Shown: positions 36,801 to 47,207, numbered from the stretch's first letter. The stretch: 60,000 nucleotides of DNA from Adiantum capillus-veneris (GCA_014529385.2 CM043942.1:33339969-33399968), one strand, 5' to 3'. Program-made: numbers and translations. Notes: generated by a model not told the origin, from the sequence alone.

Positions 36801-38138
36801 AAGTCTAGCAAGTGCGGATACAGACAAGAGATTCTTCTTGATCCCAGGTACATAAAGTGCATCAACAAGTGTGAAGGAACTGCCATTAGCAGCAGTGAGC
36901 ACAATCTTTCCAACTCCCTGAACTGGATAAGAGGCGTTGTTGGCACAAGTGACTAAATTCCCATGAGGGACAGACTCGAGAGAGGTAAACAATTCACGAT
37001 GTGAGGTAATGTGCTTTGTAGCACCACTGTCGAAATACCACACATGTGAATCTGCAGCAACTGACAAGCATGCATCATGGACAGCAGGATTGTAAGTGCA
37101 CTCTGCGCTAAAAGCCCATTCTGCATCAACATCAGCATCACAATCTCCTTTCACAGAAGACTCAACAATGGCTGCATTTGTAGTGGAACCAGCATTTGCA
37201 GTGGAACCACCCTCTTTCTTCTTAGCCTCTTTGGCCTTCAACTTAGGACACGACTTGATCAAGTGATCATTGGCTTTACAATAATGGCAACGCATCTTCT
37301 TTTTGCCCTTATCACCAGAATTGCCAGACGAAGTGCTGCCAGCAGAAGCATTAGGAACAGAATTTTTGCCACTCGCAGCAGAACCATAAGAAGTGGCTGC
37401 ATTACTGTTACCACCCTTTCTTTGAGAAGCAATAAAAGCCTGTTCAACTGCACGCTGCCTAGTCCTGTTTTTTCTAGAAAGTGACTCTTGCAACAGCAAT
37501 GTGCATAATGCATCAAACTTGACAACTTCAGGATTTCCTTGGGTCATCAGTCTCCAAGTACTAGCAAAAGTCTGGTAGGAATCTGGTAAGGCATCAAGAA
37601 CAGTCTGCACAAGGGAACTGTCAGAAATGACTTCACCTGCAGAAATGAGTTGCTCATTGATATCCTTGACACTAGCAAGGAAAGTGTCCATATCATCTTC
37701 CTCATGCATAATCTTCAACTCTAGCTCTTTACGCAGCAAAGCAATTTTAGCCTCATTGCGGCTTGCATAAAGACCTGCTAGAATATCCCAAGCCTGTTTT
37801 GCAGATTTTGCTGAACGGATGTGAGGAATAATGGTGCGCTTCACAGACAACGCAATCAATGCATGAGCCTGCGCATCCTTAACATCCCAACGAGCTTGTT
37901 CTGCTGTAGGCAAAACAACTCTAACAGCTGCAATCCTTGCAGCAAGACCTGCAACATCCTCAATATCGCCTACATCTTCAGAACCAGGACGTACATCAAT
38001 GCCCTGCACAATGTTCCAGACACCTTTTGACACAAGAACGTGTTGCATCATATAAGCCCACATAGGGTAGTTGTCCCCATCCAACCTGTCCTCAGCAGCA
38101 AACATCTTGAACACATCTGTGTTGTTGTTGTCAGCCAT
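33852..38138 (-). CDS. Copia A gag-pol polyprotein, intact
   Basis: A single frame of 1428 codons from ATG at 38138 (MADNNNTDVF). An upstream in-frame ATG at 38198 would add 20 residues. I prefer 38138 because the added residues look like leader sequence and MADNNN begins the copia gag. Positions below count from the upstream ATG. Gag (about 21-300) is followed by a CCHC knuckle CHYCKANDHLIKSC (304-317) and protease YFDSGATKHIT (388-398). Next come the GAG-pre-integrase HARFGH, an integrase core (FIDDYSRHAW, SDRGGEYMS, QQNGVAERKN), RT with YVDD (1131-1134) and RNase H (SDSDWAGC, TSSCEAEYRA, YTDSQSAL). Protease, integrase, RT, RNase H is copia order. No break was found, so this copy should encode a complete set of enzymes. 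Confidence 0.95.
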   Translation of the reverse strand: MADNNNTDVFKMFAAEDRLDGDNYPMWAYMMQHVLVSKGVWNIVQGIDVRPGSEDVGDIEDVAGLAARIAAVRVVLPTAEQARWDVKDAQAHALIALSVKRTIIPHIRSAKSAKQAWDILAGLYASRNEAKIALLRKELELKIMHEEDDMDTFLASVKDINEQLISAGEVISDSSLVQTVLDALPDSYQTFASTWRLMTQGNPEVVKFDALCTLLLQESLSRKNRTRQRAVEQAFIASQRKGGNSNAATSYGSAASGKNSVPNASAGSTSSGNSGDKGKKKMRCHYCKANDHLIKSCPKLKAKEAKKKEGGSTANAGSTTNAAIVESSVKGDCDADVDAEWAFSAECTYNPAVHDACLSVAADSHVWYFDSGATKHITSHRELFTSLESVPHGNLVTCANNASYPVQGVGKIVLTAANGSSFTLVDALYVPGIKKNLLSVSALARLGLVVKFVDDRCTVHDLSFGDEIVASGLLCRGLYKLTLYDKCGQNFANAVADSRAISDAKLWHARFGHLNFASLLRLQKSDMVASLPPLEAPIKHVCEGCILGKMQRSKFPKDGSVRATCRLQLVHSDVCGPMQTPSLGNYLYFVTFIDDYSRHAWVFPLKAKSEVFMCFKQFLAMAENVSKCTMGTLRSDRGGEYMSHEFNAFLASRGIKHQCTVPYTPQQNGVAERKNRSLTEMARCMVKSQALPHSFWLEAIMCATYVLNRCPTKALQSITPYEAWHDRKPSIEHMRVFGCLAYALVPQVQRRKLDDKAVKCIFVGYSAESKGYRLYHPQTKRILVSRDVVFVEDSVQPLLSCTKDSNVSSQDIYDTLLPLFSGGNTNVSSNEANVQPMGVSENVLEQPITDADVHDVLDEERAENEQARGMPKWLVHTLRDSKLDAPLSSRTRSGSRHASYASDCYALAVSSLHDVEEPLSFDEAQNSENWIAAMKSEYDALIENDTWTLCDLPPGKKAIGTKWVYKLKRKPDGEIDRHKARLVAKGYAQQKGIDYEETFAPTCRMTTVRFLCALAAHFGWDVHQSDIVTAFLNGDIFEEVYVTQPRGFVIKGQEDKVCKCKKALYGLKQSPRAWYEKADTHLVKRGFRNSPTESTLYVKREDDVFLIVVLYVDDLLITGPNERHIAEFKADLNATFKMKDLGLLHHYLGIQFKQCDGGIALCQKSYIETLLCKFGLEDCKPIATPMETGLKLSLHDAGDPADVTLYQTAVGCLIYVCNTRPDIQFAVSQVSRFMHSPGSKHWQAVKRIFRYLSGTLHLGLFYPKGGSLPPDLHAFSDSDWAGCFDTRVSTSGFCFMLGSSCISWLSKKQPTVATSSCEAEYRAVFTATVECVWLRRLMADLGVGQDTANTIYTDSQSALAVARNPVFHARTKHIEVHYHYVRERLSAGEISLAYVPTQDNLADLFTKALSREKLEAFRKALGLLPFVD

Positions 38139-38486
38139 GGTAAATGCTGCACCTGATGTGAAAACTGCCCGAAAATAGGAGAAATGGAGCGGGAACAACT
38201 TGTGCTATATAGCACAAACCATAGAAGACTATAAGGCACCTGTTATGCAGAAAACGGCACTGACAGAAAATCTGCACAAAATGACGAAATAACCTGTGCA
38301 GTACTGCCCGTAGTGGAAACGGTGGCCGAAATGAGCCCAAATCAAAATTCTGAGCAGACCAAGCTCTTCGAGCTCTCCCAAAATATTTGTCGACCTGCGA
38401 ACGCTTGCCAAAGCTCACCGAAATCGGAGAAAGTGAGCAGGCGTGTGCTGGAGCAGCTGGCGACTAAGCCCGGGAGGACGTGACCT

Positions 38487-38498
38487 GCTCTGATACCA
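38487..38498 (-). other. Copia A primer-binding site (tRNA-iMet)
   Basis: The minus strand reads TGGTATCAGAGC two bases inside the 5' LTR, complementary to the 3' end of plant initiator tRNA-Met. Confidence 0.95.
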
Positions 38499-38500
38499 AT

Positions 38501-38727
38501 TGTTGGAATTAGGGTTGCAGAGAAACACACACAGCTTGGAGAAGACGAAGGAAGCTCAAGGCACACAATAGAGAGTGTGTTACTTAGTGTGCAATGGAAA
38601 GATGGATAGCCCTAGAGTGATGGGCGTATATACAATGCACGGGGGAAAAAACCTCCTAAAGAGGGAAAAAATGCCCCGGCGGTCCTAGTGTGTTCACACA
38701 CATCACTACCACATGTATATGGTAACA
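38501..38727 (-). repeat. Copia A 5' LTR
   Basis: 227 bp, read as identical to the 3' LTR at 33550-33776; it would drive transcription leftwards. Confidence 0.97.
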
Positions 38728-38732
38728 TAGGG

Positions 38733-39694
38733 CTGTAGTACCATAGGCGATACATGTGAGTGAAGTACCAAATCAAGCTGAGATTTCTCTTCCAGCTTAA
38801 GATTTTACATTGTGGCACTTTGAAAATTTTTTTTGGTTTGTACGTTTTCAGCATTTTAATTTTGTAACTTTGGGGGGTCATATAACATTGTTACCCTCCC
38901 CAGGCTCATCACATTAGTAAACTCCCTTTATAATACTTAAGCTAAAGGTCGATAGGGACTAAGCCCACTAGAAAGCCCTAGTACATTTCACACAATGCTG
39001 CCTAAATCAGATTAAGAACCTAAGTAACGATTGATAATTAGGAAGGCATTCCCCATGGTATTAAGAGAAGATCTCTAACGCCTAGCTTGGTCAAACTAGC
39101 TTAGTCGGACTGCTTGATTTTTAAGCCTAGACAAGTGATTATGATAAAAAATTACATTGAATTTAATGTTTGATACTAAGCAAATGTGTTGGATATTATG
39201 CTATCAATCACAATTAAAGCAGACAAACATGGATACAAAAAGATAAAGGGCAATGCTAATGGACAAGAAACACCTGTTTGTGTTGATGATCGTGCTTGAT
39301 TTGAAGAGTGAACGAGAGAAAGATCCCATGAAGGTCCAAGTCCTAACAAGAATAACACGTTCTTGTACACACTAGGAAACACAAAGAATACCTCTAGGAG
39401 GCACATCAGTGGGAAGAATGAACTTTGCTAATCACTAACTTTAAAACAGAAACACTCCTATCGTACTAATCCTACCTACCTACCCTCCATCACTTGAGTG
39501 ATAAGGATCAAAGGTGTTTTATGACATAGGTTTCTGTTTTAGTGTACCGGATGTGAATGTGTAGGTCTGGTGAATGTTTTGATTTTTATTGTTCATACTC
39601 GTTTGCTAATTGCTCTTGCTCTCTATTATTTTATTTTTTTGTGATATAAGGCTTTATATATACATTTCCTAAGATTGGAGATTGAGAGGTCAGG
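38733..39694. other. No recognised gene
   Basis: AT-rich stretch between copia A and LTR2 with short unconserved frames only. Confidence 0.5.
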
Positions 39695-40324
39695 TGTTTG
39701 ACGGGTACGCCGCGACGGACGTCAGCATAGCGAGAACTCACCTAACAAGTAATGTCAGCTAAGGACGAAGCTTGACCCGCAGACGCATGGAAGCAAGCAT
39801 AAGGTGTCAAACTACACTCGACCGACTCCTAAGTAATTCCTACAGAGGTCTCTACCAATTGTCTAAGTCACAGCTTTCAAGAGTGCAAAAGAGGAAACTT
39901 CCTACAACGCTTGCTAGAGCCGAACACCCATCAAACACTTTCGAAACACCATAGAACTTGAAGGAGACCCTACTAATACCTATAGGCCACTCTCCCTAAG
40001 GTCTATGAACCAAAATCACGACCCAAAACACCTAGTGCAGAAACACGTAGGATGTCTAGCCAAAATCTGCAGGTCTTCAGATCCGAAATCTGAAGTGCCT
40101 AATGTGTAGTTCTACTCAATGTGAACGCGTGGATATGCTGCAATGCAAAATCGGATAACGTATGCTCACCCAAACAACTGATGAAGCTCATAGAAGGAGC
40201 TCCCAAAGCCGGACCGTACACGCACAATGTTGGTATCGGCGCGTATCTCTAGTCGGGGGCAACACGCTACACTTCTCCGCACTCGATTCCGGCCACCGTA
40301 GCACACGTAGCATCAAGACGAAGC

Positions 40325-40427
<103 letters not shown>

Positions 40428-40495
40428 GTACGCTCACTCACAGACTTCAAACTTCTTTAAAATGACAAAAGGTTTTTTCATTAAGGTCAAAAAGT

Positions 40496-40507
40496 GGTAT
40501 ATATACC
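40496..40507 (-). promoter_or_regulatory. TATA box of LTR2
   Basis: The minus strand reads GGTATATATACC, with downstream ACTTTTTG as in LTR1 (AATTTTTG). It is placed like the TATA box of LTR1. Confidence 0.55.
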
Positions 40508-40707
40508 TTACAACTTCTCAAACCCTAAAGTTCCAAAATCAACCATCTACTCAATCTAACTATCAAAACTAGGATACAATCTGGAAACTTCTGTAAGTCC
40601 CAATATTTACAAGGTGAAAAATCGGGTTTTCCTCAATGAATGAATAATTACAAAAATAATAGTCCGCCGAGTAGTTAGATGCCGTGGGGTGTGTCCAGCT
40701 TCTAACA

Positions 40708-40720
40708 TCCCCCCCCTCCT
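40708..40720 (-). other. Polypurine tract of E3
   Basis: The minus strand reads AGGAGGGGGGGGA directly before LTR2. Preceding codons read HVGDDMNKEGG, a typical acidic/Gly end before a gypsy polypurine tract. Confidence 0.7.
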
Positions 40721-40917
40721 TGTTCATGTCGTCCCCGACATGGCCTGGATCAGCTGCTTCATCTTATGGTTTCCCGCATCTTTAGCAGTGATTCGTACCT
40801 TGCATGTAGTTTCAGCATTGCTGGGCCAAAGATATCTGTGTGCATGGTGAAGAATCCCGTATAAAATGCTTCTTCAAAAGCCTGGAGGTGATAGGATGGT
40901 AGAAACATGATTCTTTG

Positions 40918-43903
40918 TTACAGCGCATGTATCACCTCCTTGGAAGGCTGACCTGACAGATCGTAAGCACATCTGTATGTATCTTGAAAGAAGAATATGT
41001 TGTCGGTCACCTGGGCCAGCTTGAAGGTCTCGAACACTGCTCGGATGGTTCTGCAGATTTTTCTCATCATAATGCATGTAAGGTCAGGTGAGCCAGTGAA
41101 CAACTTTATGGCGCCCGTTAGGGTTTTCACCATGTATTGGACACTTATTCTCTCACCTGCCTTCACGCCTGGCAGCTTTGGGTAATTCAACCAAGTGGAT
41201 TGGCTTCTTTGCAGGATTTATTGTGCCTTCCACGTCCTAACCCTTGGTAGAGGACAGAAGCTGAGGTTGTCTCTGATATGTTTAGGTGCCTCTACCAAGT
41301 GGATTAGGTATTGTGGGTACTTGGTAAGCCAAGCCTTCCTCCACTTTGGCTGAGAATTCACTATGAGCTTAACTCCTTCTGGCCTCAAGGTGTCTGCATT
41401 GTAGAGAGGTTCCGTTGGCTCTTCTCTGATTCGCTTGTCTGTTGTTGCTGCCTCATATTTCAGCAATGGATAGGGAGAGAGGGTTGAAGCCACTCGCGCC
41501 TGAGATTGCTGGCGTCGATCTTCTGAATGGTCATAGATTTGAAGACCCTCTGCTCCCATTCCCAGGCTTCCTTTGTGCTTTCTCTTAGCTCTGCCTCTAT
41601 TGCCTTATGCAACTTTTTCTCCTCTTCTTGTGTTAGATCCTGCGGCTCTTGAGAGGATCCTGCTATGCTTTCCTCTTGCATGGGTGTGTCCACAGGATCT
41701 GCCACATTTTCGAGGTCGATGCCCTCATTGGCGGCTGGCCCTGAGCTTTCTGCCTCTACTGGTTGCTGGCCTTTTAACTCTTCAATTTGCCTGAGGAGTG
41801 TTTTTTTTCCGCTTCAGCTTCTCCGCCCATATTTACGAGGAGGTCATTAAGCTCATCGTTTACTCTTTCCGCCTCCTCGAGCTTTTTCTTTATGCTTTCC
41901 ACCTCTTCTTGTAGGACTTTTTGGTTGTCCTCCATTCTTGTTTGCATTGCTATAGAACCTTCAGCCATCATTAACCTCTGCTTTTTCTCGAGAGTCAGCT
42001 CCTTCTGAAGTTCTTGCATCTACTCTTCATATATTTGACTCTCGGAAATGATTTGAGTCGAGCTCATAGCTCTAACTCTAGCAGGTGATGCTCGTAGCCT
42101 CTGGATGGTTTGATCTTTGACTTTTAATTGGTCCTTGAGCTCAAGGACTTCATCCAGGCTTGCTTCTAGTTCTATCTCTTCTTTTTCCTTGGCATTTCTC
42201 ATGGCCTCTACTTCTTTTGTTTCTTCTGCTAGCTGTAGTGTCAGATTATCCCGTTCTTTTTCAGCATCTCGTAATGACTTGCTGAGTTGTAGACACTCTT
42301 CTTCAACTGCTTGTATTCTTTTTGTTTCTGCCTCATTTGCTTCTTCCTTTGCTTGGCAGTTTTGTAGAGCCGTTGCCAAGCTGGCCTGGAGGTCAGATTT
42401 TCTCTCTTTTTGCCCGGCTAGCAGGTCCAAAAATGCATAATAGGCCTCATCTAGTTATTTTTGTTCAGACTCAGGCTTGGCCTCTTCCTTTGGCTCAGGT
42501 TCTTGCCTTTGCTCTTGCTCCTCAGCTTGGTTTTCTTCGTGTTTGTCCTCAGCCTCCTTATCTTCTGGTGGAGGGCTGCTAGGAGGTGGTGATGGTTGTG
42601 GGCTGGGTTTAGGGCTACCTGGTAAAGTTGCCGGTTTGCCCTTTAAATCCCTGTCTGTTTTTGTTTTCCTTTCCCTTTCTTGGTTTTCTTGCTCATCTAG
42701 CAATGTTTGCCTTATCTGCTCCACTTCCTCCTCGGTGAAAGGGACATGGGGAATGTTTTCCGTTGCTGCATCAAGAATCTCGAAATTCTTGATATAATCT
42801 TCAAAGCGTTCCCTTTGCACTCTTCTTGATGATCCGGACATAGACTCAAGAGATGGCTTCCAGAGTTCGTTTAAATCACCCTTGAGGGCTCTTTCTGCTC
42901 GGAAACTCTCCATCAGCCTCTCGAGTCTTGCCGCTTTCTGAGACCTGGTTTCTTTGGCCGGCACTTGAGCAGACTCCTTCTGCTCGGGTTGCTCCTCTTC
43001 AACTGGCTCTAGCCGTCTTTTCAACCTCGTAGCCACCCTTGGTGCTCTTTGTGGCTCATCTTCCTTATCTTCTTTTACCCTTAGCCAATCATTCTGAGAT
43101 GGGGGATCATGCCACCTTCGTTTAGTGTGTAGTGCTGCATAAACCACCTTGGTTATCATTTCTCCTGGCACTATGTAGGTTGGCTTTTTGTTGCCCATTT
43201 TTACCAAGCTGTCATGTATGTATGCCGCATAGTTGATTATCTTTGGGGTGCCTTTTGTCATTGCCCAAGTAAACGTTGTGGCAATTGCACCTGGCGGCAT
43301 CCTGTACTTCTGTGGCCTCTTCGTGCACATGTGGAAGTACTGGTTGTACAATTGGCTCATGATTGCCACCTTTGGGTTGGCAATGTCTTCAAAGGTGTAA
43401 TTTGCCTTTTTCTCTTTGTACACCTTGACTTCATCCCTTCTTTTTGTCACACTGTCTCCCTGATTGGAGAGATCTAGTGCATGTGCTACAACCCTCTCAG
43501 TGATTATGATCTCTGTATCAGGTCTGCCTTGCAAATCTGTCACCTTGGCCACTCCATTCTCTTTGATGCTTGTTACAAACTCCCATACTCTTTTGATGTC
43601 TACCCCTACTGGTATCGCTTCGAAGTAGTTATGGAGGTCAATTTTCTCCAAGTAGTCGGCCATTTTGCTTCGTACAAATTCATTGAGCTCTCTTGGCAGC
43701 ATTGGTAGCTCTATTATATTGCCTTCATTGTCTTTGAACACTCCCTGGTAGATCCTTAGGTCATTGGACTCTAACAGATCCTCTTGTATCCAGGTGGTGG
43801 TGGGCTTTAATGTTCCTTCTGGAATGACAAAGGGTTCCACCTCGTCCAGATAATCTTTGATTGTCATTCTTTTCTTCTTTGCCGGTGACTTCGAGGCTGC
43901 CAT
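40918..43903 (-). pseudogene. Long accessory ORF of E3: globular N-terminus, coiled coil, C-terminal domain
   Basis: An open frame of 482 codons starts at 43903 (MAASKSPAKKKRM). Its first ~300 residues look folded (FEAIPVGVDIKRVWEFVTS, TERVVAHALDLSNQG, KYRMPPGAIATTFTWAMTKG). They recall in pattern the 'putative plant transposon protein' group; I could not confirm that. A Pro/Glu-rich stretch follows. The same frame continues past single stops at 42455 and 42020 into a heptad-rich coiled coil (42430-41774). A frameshift at an 8-A run (about 41800-41807) and another near 41500 lead to a C-terminal part with KWRKAWLTKYPQYLIHLVEAP and, past a stop at 41218, YPKLPGVKAGERISV. About 1000 residues in all. 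It could be a structural gag-like protein or an accessory protein. No enzyme motif was seen. Confidence 0.6.
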
Positions 43904-44068
43904 AGATCCTGTTGCACTCAGTAATCCAAAGTTAGCGTTTTTTCCATATTAGCTGCGAAACTGAATTTTACTTATCCAAATCACTTGAAAATTGAAATTA
44001 TAGCTTAAAAGGAACTTGTGAACCTGTGCATGTGCTCACAGTGCAAATCTGGCCAAAAATTTATATTT

Positions 44069-44946
44069 AGACATCCTACGCGTAGGATGTCTTTTTCTTT
44101 AGAATTGGTTCATACTTGACATGCAGGTAGTGTAAGGCTCATGGAGCATGTCTATAGGCTTGGATTTGAATTTGGATATCAAAAAGTGGATTTTTGGGCT
44201 GATTCAGGCTTCAGGTCACAATTTGGGTAGAATGTCCATCGTAGGTAGCAATTGATGTCCAAATGGGTTGAAAATTGGTGTATGGGCTCATTGCACCATG
44301 GTATTGGCTCCTATGATGTCATTTCTTGCACAGAAGGCTAAATATATGTTGAAGACATCCTACGCGTAGGATGTCTTTTTCATCAGAATTGCAAGAAACT
44401 TGTTCTGTGGGTTGTTCTTGGCCTATGGAACATGGCCATGTTCTTGGATCTGAATTTGGATAAGATTTGATGCTTGTAAGGATCTGTGAGGTGTTTTTGG
44501 GCTCAAAAAGTGTATCTTGAAGGTGTTGGGGGTCAAAAGTGATTAGAATGGCTTCAAACTTGACATATGGGCTCTTGATGATGAGGTAATTAGATCTGAA
44601 ATAACAAAACATCCCTTCCATGCCAAAAAGGTCCATTAGACATCCTACGCGTAGGATGTCTTTTTCATCATTTTGACTCCCTGACCACACAGATTGTTTG
44701 ATGATGTGTATGTGAATGTGTTGTGCAAATTTCATGAGATTTGGACAACATTTGATAGGTCAATGGCCCATTATTGCCTCTATGCCCTGACTTTGCGTTT
44801 TTCCATGCATATGAGGTCAAATCTGGTCCAAATGTGATGAAACTTGGTGTATGGCTTGTAAATGTCATTCAGAACATGTGCATGACAAAAATTGATGAGG
44901 TTTGTGCCAAAAAGTGCCCTTGAGACATCCTACGCGTAGGATGTCT
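44069..44946. repeat. E3 leader: ~285-bp repeats, each with a perfect 24-26-bp palindrome
   Basis: The sequence AGACATCCTACG followed by its exact reverse complement lies at 44069-44092, 44353-44376, 44638-44661 and 44923-44946. Centres are 284, 285 and 285 bp apart. Copies 2 and 4 extend by one more paired base on each side. Each palindrome is perfect. The spacers are diverged repeats (TTTTTCATCA after copies 2 and 3, GAATTTGGATA in two spacers). The block ends 166 bp upstream of the accessory ORF start on the minus strand, the place held by the palindromic block upstream of gag in E1. Confidence 0.95.
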
Positions 44947-46553
44947 CCTGGTGATTTTTTCAGTGCTAGTGCTCCCAGTGCTTGCCCTTTGCCCCCCTAA
45001 GTCCCTTTTGAGCCTAATTTCAACAAAAAAGTCAAATGGATAGAGTATAACTCCCTGTGTGGACTTCAGAGCCTCCGAGCCTTTTTCTGACTTTTGGAGT
45101 GGTTTTTGGCGATGAAATTTTTTGATGTTGGTCTCCATAGCTTCCCAATCCCTTGGGGATCCTTGCCGTATGGTTTTTGTCGACTTTGGCTTCATCGGAG
45201 CTCCATTTGGCAATTTGTCGCTCTAGAAGCACCCGTGGTTGCGTTTACATACCTTTGATGTTTTGTGGTGGTCTTCCACCATAGGACTTGGTTGTTGATG
45301 GTCTAGGAAGGCCGCTCGTGAAGTTTGGTGGCAAACGGACTTGCAGTTTGGCCGCAAGTGCATTTTGACGCTTTGTGTGTCTAATGCCATTTCTGAGGTT
45401 TAGTGCCGCTTTGAGTCACTTTTTGGTCATGCGGGTCATATAGACTTGTCGAGCATGTCGAGATGCTCCTACCCATGAATTTTGGTAGCATTTGGTCGCC
45501 GTTTCGCCGATTTCCCATTTGGTGGCCTCTTGCGGGTTTCTGGGAATTAGGGTTTTTCTCGATGGTTTCCCACTGCCTTTGGCTATCCAGGACTGGTCTC
45601 CTAGACTAGGGTCAGCTGCCGATGAAGTCTTGTTGCTTTCGGGTTAGCCATTAGGCCGCCGTCTCTACTTGCAGGTTTCTACCGCTCGCTTTGTGTGTGA
45701 CCTCTACGCTAGTTTTCGCGACATAACGACAAACATGCGCGAAAAGCTCAAGGTCGTGAGCCTACCTCTCATGTCTGGAGCTGGTTGGGTAGACGTGCGC
45801 GTCGTAGAAGCTGCTGGAAAGTCGATCCGCTCTAGGTGGCAGAAGCTCTCTCCACAAGGTCAATAGTGAGAATGAGCTAAAAATGGAGTGAAAATTTCTT
45901 ATAATGGAGGTCCCCGAACCACTTTTCATGAAATTTTACATGTGCTCCTATCTTCTTGTGAGTTGCGGTTTAGGCTCAAAAATTTCTTGATTTGGACTCC
46001 GTTTGCTCTATTTGCCAGAAATTTGGTATTTCGGTCAAAACCTGGCCAAAACACGCTTTCCGCTCCAGTCTCATAATTGCACCCCCACTATACCATAGGT
46101 TGTCCTATAGTCACTAATCATCACCATATTTTTTGTTTTTCATTACGACTGTTTTTCACCTGCTTTTTGTATTTTTGAAGTTTTTCTGCCGAAAATTAGC
46201 AAAATTAAAAGGAAAATAGCAAATCAAACCCAAAAAATCCCCAAAAATCATAATAAATCACAAACATCACCGCAACACATTACATACACTCCCTTGCACT
46301 TTTTATGGTCGGATTTCTCCGTTTTACCAATATTTTGCCCGAAAAATGACTATTTCTACTTATATACACACACCTAGGGCTTGATTTGGCATTTGGCCCC
46401 ATATACCTGTAGATTCATGCTGTATAAGGGCATATGTACTTGGGTTACTCCAGAAAATTTCGCAATCAAACAACAACCCTTAAAATAGTCGAAAATCATG
46501 CCTTTTTTGTTGTTTCGGTCATTGGTTCCGCATTTGAGAGTGCCTCTAGAATG
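44947..46553 (-). other. Leader remainder and possible LTR3 of E2
   Basis: There is no coding frame of note. A second polypurine tract lies at 46554-46567, and about 190 bp beyond it is TATATAAG on the minus strand (46359-46366). In LTR1 and LTR2 the TATA box likewise lies 205-225 bp from the LTR start. This suggests the 3' LTR of E2 (LTR3), running left from about 46551 to an edge I could not fix. Its U3 does not resemble LTR1 or LTR2. The expected TG at the start is not clear, so the call is tentative. Confidence 0.4.
46359..46366 (-). promoter_or_regulatory. TATA box of possible LTR3
   Basis: The minus strand reads TATATAAG, a canonical plant TATA box, at LTR-like distance from the polypurine tract. 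Confidence 0.45.
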
Positions 46554-46567
46554 CCTCCCCCCCTCCT
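46554..46567 (-). other. Second gypsy polypurine tract (E2)
   Basis: The minus strand reads AGGAGGGGGGGAGG. The codons before it (VVREDSG, stop, EGG) parallel those before the polypurine tract at 40708. Confidence 0.5.
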
Positions 46568-47207
46568 AGCCGGAGTCCTCCCGGACGACAAGGTTTGGCC
46601 TCGGAGTATGTGCCATGCATAGGTTGAAAAAGTTGTGCTAATGCCTAGCCAATTAATGTGGCCCTATTTTATGCATACTCGGTCAATGCATGGAAAAATT
46701 AATGTTGTGCAAGAGAAGGGAATAAGCAAAATGCTTATTGGCATTCGCCATCGAGGTTTCCTGCTTTCTTTGCAAGTAACAGCTGTAACTCTACTGCTCT
46801 CTGTTTAATTGTCTTTTTGGCAAAAGGCAATTGCTTTGCCGACATTGTTGATGGAGTCGTAGTTGTGTCTAAGGATAGAATTGGTGGGGATGTAATGGCT
46901 ATGGGCCTTATGGCCTTGACTTTGCATTGGTATTGTGTTGTTGTTGATTTTTGTAGATGGTTTGGCTCTTTCTTTTTTGCCATTGGTTTGTCTTTCATTG
47001 GTATCCACATATATCGGTTTCCTTTTTTGAAATGCCGCTCTCTGCCTTCCATTATTGCTTGTACGGCAGGTAGTTCCTTTTGCTTTTGCTTGGGTATCCA
47101 AATCTGAGTGACATTTGGATTATTGCTAAGCATTTTCTTTGGTATCCACATCTGTTTTATGCCCTTGGTTTGGGGTTGAACCGTCTGCTTTGTTGGAATC
47201 CGTTTGT

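Larger units (their letters stand above)
33550..38727 (-). mobile_element. Copia A: intact Ty1/copia LTR retrotransposon
   Basis: 5178 bp with two 227-bp LTRs that I read as identical, TG...CA ends, and a perfect 5-bp target duplication TAGGG (33545-33549 and 38728-38732). An initiator-Met primer site, one open gag-pol frame and a polypurine tract are all in the right order. All parts needed for autonomous transposition are visible. The identical LTRs imply a very recent insertion. It shares about 98-99% of its sequence by eye with copia B, so the family has been active recently. Confidence 0.97.

Noticed and set aside
44319-44735. ORF containing two DEKDILRVGCL words (minus strand)
   Set aside because: The repeated word is the translated palindrome in a 285-bp, frame-keeping repeat; the rest is not conserved.
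44069-44946. CRISPR-like regularly spaced palindromic repeats
   Set aside because: Spacers are about 260 bp, are diverged copies of each other, and lie in a plant retroelement leader; there are no cas genes.
46817-47107. Plus-strand ORF opposite the WIPK tail
   Set aside because: The minus-strand frame is continuous across the copia B insertion site and has repeats; the plus frame is its shadow.
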